Assembly: GCA_964444825.1 (NCBI GenBank)
Contig: CAYUIS010000032.1
Coordinates: 1 to 41,699, forward strand
Reading direction: 5' to 3'
Source of the DNA: CAYUIS01 sp964444825
GTDB taxonomy: Bacteria; Chloroflexota; Anaerolineae; B4-G1
Length of the DNA stretch: 41,699 nucleotides
A program made the position numbers and the translations under genes. The first letter of the stretch is position 1; each line of letters starts with the position of its first letter. The notes beneath the pieces are model-generated. The model saw nothing but the letters and a program-made list of their open reading frames with translations. It was not told where the DNA came from and did not search any database. Of this stretch, positions 16,624 to 25,853 are shown piece after piece.

Positions 16624-18387
16624 CTAACCCTCGGCTCGCCGGCCCACCAGTCTTTGCCATATGTCAGTTACGCCTATTCCAATCAACCGCGGCAGGTTAA
16701 AGGCGGTGGTGCCAAAGGGAAGGTCCAGTTCTGTCTTCTCGCACACAGTCGACGTGTTCGACCGATCAATCTGTGGCTTGAGGGCTAGCAACTCTCTCTC
16801 CAACTCCTCTGGCGTGCAGCGCTCGACCATTTGATCGATCTGGGCCATCAGGGCGATCGCCCGATCGATGCGCTCCTCAGTTTCGGCAGCTACCTCCGGG
16901 CTCACTAGTCCGAACCGGGCCTTTAGGGTGTTGAGTCTGCGCCCGGCCTCGTAGGTCACCTCGGCGATGTCATCTCTACTCATCCAGCGGGTCTCATAGT
17001 TCAGGATGTGCTTCCAGGTGGGAGCCAGCAGCGCCTGCCTATGCTCCTCGAGCGTATGGTAACGAATCGTGTAGCCGTACTTGTCTGGATGTTCGTAGAA
17101 CGGGCTGCCGGGGTCCACAAAAGGCGCGAGTGGCCCGATGAAAGGGACAAAACGCCCGTCGTCAAAGCGGGTCAGCAGGTGCTCGCAGTATTCTACCGTC
17201 TCCAGTACAGACTGCTTTGTCTGTTGAGGGAGACCGGTCATAAAGAACAGGTCAAAGCGCCGGCAACCGACGTCAAGACAGGCTGCAATCGTCTCCTCGA
17301 TCCCCTCGTTGGAGAAATTCTTGTGTATCGCACGCCGCACCCCCGGGTCGTGTGACTCGGGTGAGAACTCGATGACAAAGTTGGGCAGGGCATCAGCCAG
17401 TTTCTCGGCGAACTCCCGGTCCATTGGCGTGAAGACCTCCATCATGCCCTGACCGGCGTATCCCTTGATAGCATCCAGAAAGCGCAGCGCGTGGTCCAGG
17501 CCAGCCTGCCGGATATCACCTAGAATAAAGGCTGGGCCTCGGCTGATGTCATACATACGGCGCATATCGTCGGCCAGTCTCTCGGGCGAACGGTAGGCTG
17601 GGGCCGTGCGGCCAGAGATACGGCGAGAGGCAGAGGCGGACCCGCCACAGTAGGCGCAGTTGTGTTTGCAGCCACGAACGGTGAGCACTGCCATTGTCGG
17701 GTAATCGATCCAATGACTGAAGGGTACATAGTTCAGAAAATCGACATCCCGTACGACGGAACGTACCATCTGGCGATAGTCCATATCCAGATGATCCAGG
17801 TCGGGCGGAGCGTATGACTGAGGATTGATGTGAACCTGGCCCGAGGGATCCTTCCAGGTCAAGTTGGGAATTGAAGCCAGGTCATCTGGATCTACCTGAG
17901 CGGGCGAAGGCGCGCCGGTGATACATGCGACTAGCTGGCGGAGCGGCTCTTCGGTCGAGTCGCCCCGCAGAACGTAATCCACCTGGGGATAGCGCACCAG
18001 TTCGGTGTGGAAATAGGACGCCGAGAAGCCGCCAAAGAGGACGGGGGTGTCGGGGTGATAGTGCTTGACCAGGCTGGCGACTTCCAGTGAACCATGGGCA
18101 TGTGGAAGCCAATGGAGGTCAATTCCAAAGACGCGACCTCTCAGCCGGGCAATGAGTCGCTCAGCGTTGAAACGTTCGGAGCGCACCATACGCGCGGCCA
18201 GGTTGGCGATACGCGTCCGAAAGCCAGCTTTCTCCAGATAGGCCGCCATGGTGGAGAAACCGACGGGGTACATGTCAAAGACAGGCTCGGAGGGAACCAG
18301 ATCGCTGGTCGGACCCCATAGGGTTGCCCGTCGGCGAAAGTCGTAGACAGTGGGCGCGTGCAGAAGAATCAAGTCTGCGGATGGCAT
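16624..18387 (-). CDS. B12-binding radical SAM protein
   Basis: A 587-residue protein. Residues about 1-170 look like a B12-binding Rossmann domain (LILLHAPTVYDF, then FGIDLHWLPHA and VLFGGFSASYF). The radical SAM core follows, with cluster motif CKHNCAYC (CxxxCxxC), and a C-terminal Arg/Glu-rich helical extension. It resembles the uncharacterised Ta0216-type B12/radical SAM family, from memory. I use the ATG at 18387, since the longer frame begins inside a promoter. Two DarA-like genes follow 50 bases downstream, so an operon is likely. Reaction and substrate are unknown; members of this superfamily often methylate or rearrange unreactive carbons. Confidence 0.87.
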   Translation of the reverse strand: MPSADLILLHAPTVYDFRRRATLWGPTSDLVPSEPVFDMYPVGFSTMAAYLEKAGFRTRIANLAARMVRSERFNAERLIARLRGRVFGIDLHWLPHAHGSLEVASLVKHYHPDTPVLFGGFSASYFHTELVRYPQVDYVLRGDSTEEPLRQLVACITGAPSPAQVDPDDLASIPNLTWKDPSGQVHINPQSYAPPDLDHLDMDYRQMVRSVVRDVDFLNYVPFSHWIDYPTMAVLTVRGCKHNCAYCGGSASASRRISGRTAPAYRSPERLADDMRRMYDISRGPAFILGDIRQAGLDHALRFLDAIKGYAGQGMMEVFTPMDREFAEKLADALPNFVIEFSPESHDPGVRRAIHKNFSNEGIEETIAACLDVGCRRFDLFFMTGLPQQTKQSVLETVEYCEHLLTRFDDGRFVPFIGPLAPFVDPGSPFYEHPDKYGYTIRYHTLEEHRQALLAPTWKHILNYETRWMSRDDIAEVTYEAGRRLNTLKARFGLVSPEVAAETEERIDRAIALMAQIDQMVERCTPEELERELLALKPQIDRSNTSTVCEKTELDLPFGTTAFNLPRLIGIGVTDIWQRLVGRRAEG

Positions 18388-18446
18388 AAGGTTTTGGATC
18401 TCCAAGTGCTGATTGTATTGCTCTTGTGAGCTGGAATGGCTGGGGG

Positions 18447-18475
18447 ATTCTAGCACGTCCCCCCTGTCCGCACAA
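18447..18475 (-). promoter_or_regulatory. Promoter of the radical SAM operon
   Basis: On the minus strand: TTGTGC (18475-18470), 17 bases, TAGAAT (18452-18447). It leaves a leader of about 50 bases before the ATG at 18387. Apart from this promoter I see nothing definite in 18388-18654. Confidence 0.5.
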
Positions 18476-18654
18476 GTATGATACCCACCTGCGAGATCCC
18501 GTGCAGTCTCAAATCAATCAGAGGATTCCCTTGGTTTCTGCCTAGGCTGGATGGGTCGGAGGGGCAGACTCTTACTCTAGGGCTCTTGTGGGCGGTGCAG
18601 GGGTGCTTGAACTGGGGTCAATTGAGAGGCTGTGAAGGGACCGGCGGGTCAGCT

Positions 18655-19302
18655 TCAGGAGTACACCCCTCGATACTCCTCCGGCAAAAGATCGGCAATG
18701 TGGTGCATCACCAGATCCGTATACTCGCGCAGTAGCTGGCCGCGCACCCGGCCGTTTTCAGGCAGAAAGAACGGTTGGCCTACCACAACCCGTACACAGG
18801 CACGGTGCAACCGCAGTAGGCTGGGTATGATCTCCTCAGTACCGGTGATGCCCACCGGCACGACCGGGACGTTAGCCCGGGTGGCCAGGTAAGCCACGCC
18901 GGATTTTCCCTCTTGTAAGGCGTGGATATCGCGGGACCTCGTACCCTCAGGGGCCATCCCCAACACCTCCCCGCGCTCCAGCGCCGCTAGTGCTTCTTGC
19001 AGCGCATGTCGGTCGATTTCCCCTCGCCGCACCCAAATCGAGCCCATCAAGGCGAGCAGGGGAGCATAGAGTGGATGATGTTTATGTTTGGCCGCTGCAA
19101 AGGCTCGGACTCTGTGCGGACATACCGTCAAAAGCGCAGGAGAGTCGAGAGCCGACACATGGTTGATCGCCAGAATGTAAGGAGGAGTGGGGGGGATATT
19201 TTCCAGTCCACTGTATTCTCGGTGGGTGAGCAGACCGAGTAAGAGATTAATGACGGTGCGCATTAGGCGATAGAACAAGGCTGTCCTCCAGGAGGCGATC
19301 AC
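18655..19302 (-). CDS. plsC: 1-acyl-sn-glycerol-3-phosphate acyltransferase family protein (PlsC-like)
   Basis: A 215-residue protein with the HxxxxD motif as NHVSALD and the phosphate-binding motif APEGTRSRD, at the spacing seen in PlsC, and a hydrophobic N-terminal helix. PlsC makes phosphatidic acid from lysophosphatidic acid and acyl-ACP or acyl-CoA at the membrane. The GTG start overlaps the stop of the upstream lipoprotein gene (GTGA). A TTG eight codons later (19278) has a better-placed GGAGGA upstream and could be the real start. A single gene of this type could also serve other lysolipids. Confidence 0.87.
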   Translation of the reverse strand: MIASWRTALFYRLMRTVINLLLGLLTHREYSGLENIPPTPPYILAINHVSALDSPALLTVCPHRVRAFAAAKHKHHPLYAPLLALMGSIWVRRGEIDRHALQEALAALERGEVLGMAPEGTRSRDIHALQEGKSGVAYLATRANVPVVPVGITGTEEIIPSLLRLHRACVRVVVGQPFFLPENGRVRGQLLREYTDLVMHHIADLLPEEYRGVYS

Positions 19303-20291
19303 TCGGACGAGATGCGTCCTATGGCGATGGCGCCAAAGTCGGTGGGAAGAGCTCCGTGCGAGTTGAGCCGTATGGTGAAGGGTGCTGTGGCCCCGGGGGC
19401 AAGCGCGCCTGCGATCTCCACCGGCACCTGCCTAAACGCCGTGACTATTCCCTCGGTATCATAAGTCGTAACAATAACGTCCACACTGCCAGCGGTCTGG
19501 TCTGTGCTGGTGTTCTGGACAATCCCGCTTACCTGGAACTGGGGACCGGAGGGTTGACCCTCGGTCTCGGCAACGGTCATCGATACATATGAAGCGGCTA
19601 GCGGGCCGGCTGCCTCACCACGCATGATGGTTACCTGGGAACTGGCCCAACCTGGGGGCGGGGACGTGAACAGTATGCCGAAGGGCGCACGCTCTCCAGG
19701 TGGAATGGCCTCGGCGGCCGCGAATGCACTGGCCTCCACCAGCAGCCCACCGCTTGCGTCAAATAACGCCACATACACCTGTGCATTCGCGAGGGTCAAA
19801 TCGGTGGTGTTCACGATCTCTCCCATGCACCACAGGCTGCCCACGGGTGTTTCGTAGAAGGCTACCCCCTGTATGATAAGGGGAAGCGGCGTGGCAGTGG
19901 GTAGCAGTAGGCCAGGTATCGGGCCAGCCTCGTCATCACCGGTGGGGATGATCAACTCCTGGCCTATCTGCAGGAACTGGGGATTTTCGATCCCGTTTGC
20001 TGCCTGGATGGATTCTACGCTTACTTCGTATCGAAAAGCGATGGCTCCCAGCGTATCTCCTTCTTCGACAACGTGGACCATGGGTGTGGGAGTGGCAGTG
20101 GGTGTTGCCGTGGGCGCTGGAGGCAGGAGCGGTGCCGTGGCCGTAGGGCCGGGCAGGGACTCGATGGTCGGTGCCGGCGTCCTCGTGGGCGGCGTCTCTG
20201 CAGTCGGCTGTGTGGTGACCACCTCGCCGCCGCAAGCTGTTAGTGCTGCCAATGCCAATGTCAGAAGCAAGCCAAGGAGCATTTTTCTCAT
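19299..20291 (-). CDS. LysM-domain lipoprotein
   Basis: A 330-residue protein with a lipoprotein signal ending in the lipobox LTAC (start MRKMLLGLLLTLALAALTAC). A Thr/Pro-rich linker (TPTATPTPT) follows, then a LysM domain (about residues 73-117; HVVEEGDTLGAIAFRYEVS to IGQELIIPT) and two beta-rich repeats resembling FxLYD-type domains. It should be tethered outside the membrane and bind peptidoglycan or another GlcNAc polymer. I prefer the ATG at 20291, just before the signal peptide, over the longer frame from 20345. It is translationally coupled to plsC. Confidence 0.83.
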   Translation of the reverse strand: MRKMLLGLLLTLALAALTACGGEVVTTQPTAETPPTRTPAPTIESLPGPTATAPLLPPAPTATPTATPTPMVHVVEEGDTLGAIAFRYEVSVESIQAANGIENPQFLQIGQELIIPTGDDEAGPIPGLLLPTATPLPLIIQGVAFYETPVGSLWCMGEIVNTTDLTLANAQVYVALFDASGGLLVEASAFAAAEAIPPGERAPFGILFTSPPPGWASSQVTIMRGEAAGPLAASYVSMTVAETEGQPSGPQFQVSGIVQNTSTDQTAGSVDVIVTTYDTEGIVTAFRQVPVEIAGALAPGATAPFTIRLNSHGALPTDFGAIAIGRISSE

Positions 20292-20388
20292 CTGTTGGGA
20301 CCCGATGCAACAGATGTGAGGTGAGTCTGGCGCCATTGTCGTCATGCTATGTTGCCATATTGTCTCTGCATCTGACTATGTTGGCGAG

Positions 20389-20397
20389 ATTATACCA
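20389..20397 (-). promoter_or_regulatory. Extended -10 promoter for the LysM lipoprotein gene
   Basis: TGGTATAAT on the minus strand, a perfect extended -10 element, about 100 bases before the ATG at 20291. No good -35 is visible at the right distance. Confidence 0.5.
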
Positions 20398-20490
20398 CAA
20401 CCAGTGCCACACGCTAGCAAAGTGGGTGTCCGCTGGCGAAAGGGGCGATACCAGGCGTCTATGGCGATGATTTCCCTTGTGGCGTTATTG

Positions 20491-20499
20491 TGCTAGAAT
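20491..20499 (+). promoter_or_regulatory. Extended -10 promoter for the beta-galactosidase gene
   Basis: TGCTAGAAT, an extended -10 element, 51 bases before the ATG at 20551. No convincing -35 box and no operator repeat were seen. Confidence 0.45.
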
Positions 20500-20550
20500 C
20501 TGGCAGGCGAATTCCTTATCCCTACCTCTGTGCCACGAAGAGCGGCGTGT

Positions 20551-23500
20551 ATGACAAAAGATGATGATTGGGAGAATCCCCATGTCGTGGGGCGAAACAA
20601 GGAGCCAGGGCGCGTTCCATTGATCCCCTACGTGGATGAACCCTCAGCCCTGGCGGATGAGCGGGTGGCCTCCCCGTACTTTAGATCGCTGAACGGCGAT
20701 TGGAAGTTCCGTTATGCACCGAATCCGGCCTCGGCCCTTCGGGATTTCTCCAACGGCGATTTTGACGACACCGACTGGGATGATATTGTCGTCCCAGGCA
20801 ACTGGCAGTTGCAGGGCTATGACAGGCCTATATATGTCAACGTCGATTATCCGTTTCCGGCCGACCCGCCACGCGTGCCCCGCGACGAGAATCCAACCGG
20901 GTCATACCGCAGAACGTTCGCGATTCCAGAGAGGTGGAACGGGAGGGGAATATTCATCCTGTTTGAGGGAGTCGACTCAGCCTTCCACCTATGGGTAAAC
21001 GGCGAGGAGGTGGGTTATAGCCAGGGCAGTCGGCTGCCAGCAGAGTTCAGAATCACGTCGTATGTCCGTCCCGGAGAGAACACGCTGGCCGTTCAGGTGT
21101 ATCGCTGGTCTGACGGCAGCTACTTGGAGGACCAGGACTTTTGGCGGCTGAGCGGCATCTATCGGGACGTATACCTGTGGGCCGCGCCGCCGCTCCACGT
21201 GCGGGACCTGTGGGTGAGAACGGATCTGACCGATGACTACCAGGATGCACTGCTAAGGATCAGGGCCAAGATCCGCAACACCAGTGCTGAGGATATCACA
21301 GGCCATATGCTGGAGGCAAAGCTCCTCGATGCTGATGGGAGGTCGGTATTCAAAGAGTCGCCTACGGCTGAGGTCAGTATCACGGCTGGCGGTGAGGTGA
21401 CGCTAGAGATGGAGCGAGCGGTGGCCCATCCCGAGAAATGGTCGGATGAGCATCCGTATCTCTATACGTTGCTTATCTTTCTCAAGAACTCGACCGGCGA
21501 CGCCTTGGAAGTCGAACAGTGTGCGGTGGGCTTTCGTACAGTCGAAGTGAAAGAAGGGCAGATACACGTCAATGGGGTGCCTATTCTGATCAAAGGCGTC
21601 AACCGCCACGAGCACGATCCTGACACAGGCCACACCGTCACCCTGGAATCGATGATCAAGGACATCCGGTTGATGAAGCAGTTCAACATCAACGCCGTAC
21701 GCACGTCCCATTATCCCAACGATCCGCGATGGTATGACCTATGCGATCGATACGGTATCTATGTTTTCGATGAGGCCAATATCGAGTCCCACGGCGTCTG
21801 GGATCAACTGGCAAAAGACCCGACGTGGGAAGCCGCCTTTATGGAGCGGGCTGTGCGTATGGTGGAACGGGACAAGAATCATCCTTGCGTGATCGTCTGG
21901 TCACTGGGCAACGAGTCCGGCTATGGCCCGCACCATGACACCATCGCTGACTGGATCCGCACCAATGATCCCACGCGCCCGATTCACTATCATCCAGCCG
22001 AGGATGCATCCATTGTCGACATTCTGGGCCCGATGTATCCGAGCGTCGACAGGATCGTTGAAATGGCTCATGATCAGGGGGAAACCCGCCCTGTCGTGAT
22101 GTGCGAGTACGCTCATTCTATGGGCAATAGCACGGGTAACCTCAAAGAATACTGGCAGGCGATCGAGGAGCATAAACGCTTGCAGGGCGGCTTTATCTGG
22201 GACTGGGTGGATCAGGGTATCCGACAGGTAACGGGCGACGGTGAGGCATGGTTCGCCTATGGAGGCGATTTCGGGGATGAGCCAAACGACGGCAATTTCT
22301 GCATCAATGGCCTGGTCTGGCCTGATCGTGAGCCGCAACCTGGGCTGTGGGAATACAAAAAGGTCCTGGAGCCGGTGTGCGTCGAGCCAGTAGACCTGGC
22401 AGCCGGCAAGGTCAGGATAGTCAACCGGTATCATTTCTCGACCCTGAGTGGATTGAATATCTCGTGGTCCCTCTCCGCCGATGGCAGAGTGCTCCAGTCG
22501 GGCCAGCTTCCCCAGTTGGATACCCCGGCTGGCGCCGGCACGATGGTGACAGTTCCATTCCATGAGCCAGAGTCACGGCCGGGCGCCGAGTATTGGTTGG
22601 AGGTGCGGTTTGTCTTGGCTCAGGATACGCTGTGGGCGGAAAACGGCCACGAGGTGGCTTGGGCGCAGTTCAAACTGCCGCTGTTGATCCCAGATCCGCC
22701 TAAACTCGACATAAATGATATGCCAGAGCTTTGTGTGGATGAGTCTGCCGCTCGTATCGGGATACAAGGTCGTGATTTCGAACTGGTCTTTGATAGGGCG
22801 ACCGGGCAAATCACTTCATTCACGCATCAGGGCAGAGAGTTGGTGTGCAGGGGCCCAGGGCTCAGTATCTGGCGTGCGCCTACGGACAACGATGCTGTTA
22901 CGTCGGGGGATGAAAAGATGGCGATCCGGTGGCGCGAGGCTGGGTTGGATCGATTGCAGGAGCGGGTAGACTTGGGCGGAATAGAGGTATCCCAACCAAG
23001 ACCACAGGTAGCCCGGATAACGGTGAGGTCCTTTGTCTGTGCGCCGGATCGGGCAGATGGCCTTGACTGCCGATACGTCTATACGGTGTACGGCAGTGGC
23101 GACGTGGTGCTAGATTACCACGTGCGGCCAAGCCCTGCCCTGCCTCCGCTGCCCAGGGTGGGGCTAAACATGCTCGTACCAACTCAATACAGCCGTTTCA
23201 CTTGGTACGGACGAGGCCCCCACGAAAGTTACTCTGACCGAAAGCTGGGGGCAAAAGTCGGTTTATATCGTGGCAGTGTGGACGATCAGTACGTGCCATA
23301 CATCACACCACAGGAGAATGGGAACAAGACGGATGTGCGGTGGGCTGCACTCACCGATGATGATGGCTTTGGCCTGTTGGTCGTTGGGAATACCGCAGGG
23401 GGTGATCGTCCGTGGTTGAACGTCAGCGCACATCATTACACTGCACAGGACCTGACCGAGGCCACCCATACGCACCAACTCCAACGCCGCGAGGACATCA

Positions 23501-23679
23501 CGCTCAATCTCGATCTCGCGCAATCGGGGTTAGGGAATGGAAGTTGTGGGCCAGGGGTCCTGCCTCAGTATTTGCTGGAGTCGAGCAGCTACCACCACAG
23601 TCTGAGGTTGAGGCCGCTATCGGGAGCGTCGCCATCGCCAGTAGATTTGAGCAAGCAGGTCATCGAACCGATCGAATGA
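20551..23679 (+). CDS. lacZ: Beta-galactosidase, LacZ type (GH2)
   Basis: A 1,042-residue protein collinear with E. coli LacZ from DDWENP at the start to the C-terminal small-chain domain. Shared landmarks include SLNGDWKFRY, VPGNWQLQGYD, RWSDGSYLEDQDFWR, the acid/base Glu455 in SLGNESGYG and the nucleophile Glu519 in VMCEYAHSMGNS. It hydrolyses terminal beta-galactosides such as lactose. No signal peptide, so it is cytoplasmic. The ATG at 20551 matches the LacZ N-terminus better than the upstream GTG at 20530. There is no sugar transporter or LacI regulator beside it; the next genes are unrelated housekeeping-type genes. Confidence 0.97.
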   Translation: MTKDDDWENPHVVGRNKEPGRVPLIPYVDEPSALADERVASPYFRSLNGDWKFRYAPNPASALRDFSNGDFDDTDWDDIVVPGNWQLQGYDRPIYVNVDYPFPADPPRVPRDENPTGSYRRTFAIPERWNGRGIFILFEGVDSAFHLWVNGEEVGYSQGSRLPAEFRITSYVRPGENTLAVQVYRWSDGSYLEDQDFWRLSGIYRDVYLWAAPPLHVRDLWVRTDLTDDYQDALLRIRAKIRNTSAEDITGHMLEAKLLDADGRSVFKESPTAEVSITAGGEVTLEMERAVAHPEKWSDEHPYLYTLLIFLKNSTGDALEVEQCAVGFRTVEVKEGQIHVNGVPILIKGVNRHEHDPDTGHTVTLESMIKDIRLMKQFNINAVRTSHYPNDPRWYDLCDRYGIYVFDEANIESHGVWDQLAKDPTWEAAFMERAVRMVERDKNHPCVIVWSLGNESGYGPHHDTIADWIRTNDPTRPIHYHPAEDASIVDILGPMYPSVDRIVEMAHDQGETRPVVMCEYAHSMGNSTGNLKEYWQAIEEHKRLQGGFIWDWVDQGIRQVTGDGEAWFAYGGDFGDEPNDGNFCINGLVWPDREPQPGLWEYKKVLEPVCVEPVDLAAGKVRIVNRYHFSTLSGLNISWSLSADGRVLQSGQLPQLDTPAGAGTMVTVPFHEPESRPGAEYWLEVRFVLAQDTLWAENGHEVAWAQFKLPLLIPDPPKLDINDMPELCVDESAARIGIQGRDFELVFDRATGQITSFTHQGRELVCRGPGLSIWRAPTDNDAVTSGDEKMAIRWREAGLDRLQERVDLGGIEVSQPRPQVARITVRSFVCAPDRADGLDCRYVYTVYGSGDVVLDYHVRPSPALPPLPRVGLNMLVPTQYSRFTWYGRGPHESYSDRKLGAKVGLYRGSVDDQYVPYITPQENGNKTDVRWAALTDDDGFGLLVVGNTAGGDRPWLNVSAHHYTAQDLTEATHTHQLQRREDITLNLDLAQSGLGNGSCGPGVLPQYLLESSSYHHSLRLRPLSGASPSPVDLSKQVIEPIE

Positions 23680-23785
23680 CATGGGGATTATTCCTGTCGC
23701 ACAGGGTTAGTGGCACAACGCCCGGTTTTCCCCCACAGATTGAGTGCTGGGCTTGGCGGATAATCAGTTGAGGAGGTCACGTTCA

Positions 23786-24271
23786 ATGGACGCCCTGGGA
23801 GCGATTCGGAGGAGAAGAAGCGTTCGTGAGTATACGGGGGATCCCATCCCCCGAGAGGATCTGGAGACGATTGTGGACGCCGGACGGCTGGCGGCCACGG
23901 GGAACAACAGGCAACCCTGGGACTTTGTTGTGGTCACCGAACGGGAGATGATCGACGAACTCAAGGTGGCTTCCCAGTGGATGGATAAGGCAGGGGCGAT
24001 CATCGCCGTGGTGATGGACCCAAGTTCCCGGTGGTGGCTAGAGGACGGCTCTGCCGCTGTGGAGAACATGCTGATCGCCAGCACTGCACTGGGCTATGGT
24101 TCCTGCTGGCTCGAGGGATACACGCTGCCCCGAGAGGAGGAATTCAAGGCTCTCCTGGGTGTCCCCGAGGAGAAGCGGCTGCTCACGCTGGTTCCCATCG
24201 GCGTGCCGACAGAGTGGCCCACCAGGGACAAGAAACCCCTGGAAGAGGTCATCCACTGGGAGCGATACTAA
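23786..24271 (+). CDS. Nitroreductase-family FMN oxidoreductase
   Basis: A 161-residue protein with the typical start AIRRRRSVREYTGDPIPRE, whose Arg and Ser bind the FMN phosphate. AATGNNRQPWDFVVV and the later TALGYGSCWLEG also fit the family. Members reduce nitro groups, quinones, flavins or enones with NAD(P)H. The ATG at 23786 follows AGGAGG by 9 bases. The gene is 18 bases from pepA, so they are probably co-transcribed. Confidence 0.88.
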   Translation: MDALGAIRRRRSVREYTGDPIPREDLETIVDAGRLAATGNNRQPWDFVVVTEREMIDELKVASQWMDKAGAIIAVVMDPSSRWWLEDGSAAVENMLIASTALGYGSCWLEGYTLPREEEFKALLGVPEEKRLLTLVPIGVPTEWPTRDKKPLEEVIHWERY

Positions 24272-24289
24272 AAGGAGGGATACACCACT

Positions 24290-25825
24290 GTGGATATCAA
24301 AGTTATTCCTGGCAAGATTCAAGAGAGCGATGCTGAAACAATCATCGTCAACCTATTTGAGGCCCCTGCGTCTAACAAGCCCCAACCCGGCGGTGCGACC
24401 AAGGCGATTGATGACGCACTTGATGGTGCGATCAGCGATCTGATTGAGGTTGGCGACTTGAGCGGCAAGGCGGGTCAGACTGTCGTCCTGTACCCGCGCG
24501 GTGCGATCCCGGCCCGCCGTGTGATTGTAGTCGGCCTGGGCAGCCGGGACAAGTTCGATGCCGATCCAGCGGAAGCGGTCCGGCGTGCGGCGGCCCACGC
24601 CATAGGGAAAGCGCGCGAGCTTAAGGCCAACTCGGTGGCGAGTATTCTCCACGGTGGGGGGGCAGGTGGTCTGTCCATCGCGGAGGCCGCCCAAGCTACC
24701 GCTGAGGGTAGCCTGTTAGCGTTATACGATTACCAGGGTCAAAAGACTGATGAGGCCGATCCACTCCTGCCCGAGTCACTGGAACTGATGGTCTTTGACA
24801 AGCAGGATGTGCCTGAGGCACAACAGGGCCAGGTGACTGCCCAGGCCATCGCCACAGGGGTCATACTGACGCGGGATCTGGTCAACCTGCCGCCCAACAT
24901 CTGCACCCCCACCCATATGGCCGAGGCTGCCACGCACGTGGCCGAGGAAGTGGGTCTGCGGGTCGAGGTGCTGGGAAGAAAGCAGATGGAGGCGCTCAAG
25001 ATGGGCGCTCTGTTGGGTGTAGCACAGGGGAGCGACGCGCCACCAAAGTTCATCATCCTGGAGCACAATCGAGAGCGGGCTGACGAGCTGGATTCTATCG
25101 TCTTGGTTGGCAAAGGGGTCACTTTCGACACCGGTGGCTATAGCCTCAAGACAAAGGAAGGCATGAGCACGATGAAGACCGATATGGCGGGGGCCGCTGC
25201 CGTCATAGGCACGATGTACGCCGTCGGTGCGCTGGACTTGCCATTGCACGTGGTCGGCCTGGCTCCGGCCGCTGACAATATGATCAGCGGGCGGGCATAC
25301 CGTCCGCAGGAAGTGGTCACCGCCAGCAACGGGGTCACAATCGAGATCAACAGCACCGACGCTGAGGGGCGGATGCTGCTGGCGGATGCGCTCGTCTATG
25401 CCAAACGCTTCAACCCTGCTGTAGTGATAGACATCGCCACGTTGACCGGGGCGTGCGTGGTCGCGCTGGGCAGTGGCGTGGCAGCGGGATTGTTTAGCAC
25501 CGATGATACACTGCGGGATGCGCTTCTGGCTGCCAGCGGGGCCGCCGCCGAAAAGCTCTGGCCATTGCCACTGTTCTCTGAATATGAGAAAAGCCTCGAG
25601 TCACAGACGGCAGACATCAGAAATAGCGGTGAAAGGGGGAGCGGCGTCGGCTCGTCGGCGACCTTCCTCAAGCATTTTGTCGACTACCCTGCCTGGGCCC
25701 ATATCGACATAGCCGGGTTGGCATTCGGCGCCAAGGAGAATCCCTACATACCCGCAAAGAGCGCCACCGGCTTTGGCGTGCGTTTGTTGACCGAGTTCGT
25801 GCAACGTTGGGCGCAGCGAAAATAG
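24290..25825 (+). CDS. pepA: Leucyl aminopeptidase (M17 family)
   Basis: A 511-residue cytosolic metallo-aminopeptidase that removes N-terminal residues from peptides. The catalytic domain shows VGKGVTFDTGG, with metal ligands Lys275 and Asp280, then TMKTDMAGAAAV. The signature is INSTDAEGRMLLADAL, where the usual NTDAEGR reads STDAEGR. The N-terminal domain (about residues 1-170) has the usual macro-like fold pattern. The start is GTG at 24290, with AAGGAGGG 10 bases upstream. Ten Cys or more of other families are absent; length matches the family (about 500). Confidence 0.95.
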   Translation: MDIKVIPGKIQESDAETIIVNLFEAPASNKPQPGGATKAIDDALDGAISDLIEVGDLSGKAGQTVVLYPRGAIPARRVIVVGLGSRDKFDADPAEAVRRAAAHAIGKARELKANSVASILHGGGAGGLSIAEAAQATAEGSLLALYDYQGQKTDEADPLLPESLELMVFDKQDVPEAQQGQVTAQAIATGVILTRDLVNLPPNICTPTHMAEAATHVAEEVGLRVEVLGRKQMEALKMGALLGVAQGSDAPPKFIILEHNRERADELDSIVLVGKGVTFDTGGYSLKTKEGMSTMKTDMAGAAAVIGTMYAVGALDLPLHVVGLAPAADNMISGRAYRPQEVVTASNGVTIEINSTDAEGRMLLADALVYAKRFNPAVVIDIATLTGACVVALGSGVAAGLFSTDDTLRDALLAASGAAAEKLWPLPLFSEYEKSLESQTADIRNSGERGSGVGSSATFLKHFVDYPAWAHIDIAGLAFGAKENPYIPAKSATGFGVRLLTEFVQRWAQRK

Positions 25826-25853
25826 TCCGACCCATTGTCTGTCAGATAGGCGG

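Noticed and set aside
18478..18735. Plus-strand open frame of 85 codons between the radical SAM and plsC genes
   Set aside because: No Shine-Dalgarno, low-complexity composition, overlaps the plsC 3' end and starts within a minus-strand promoter region.
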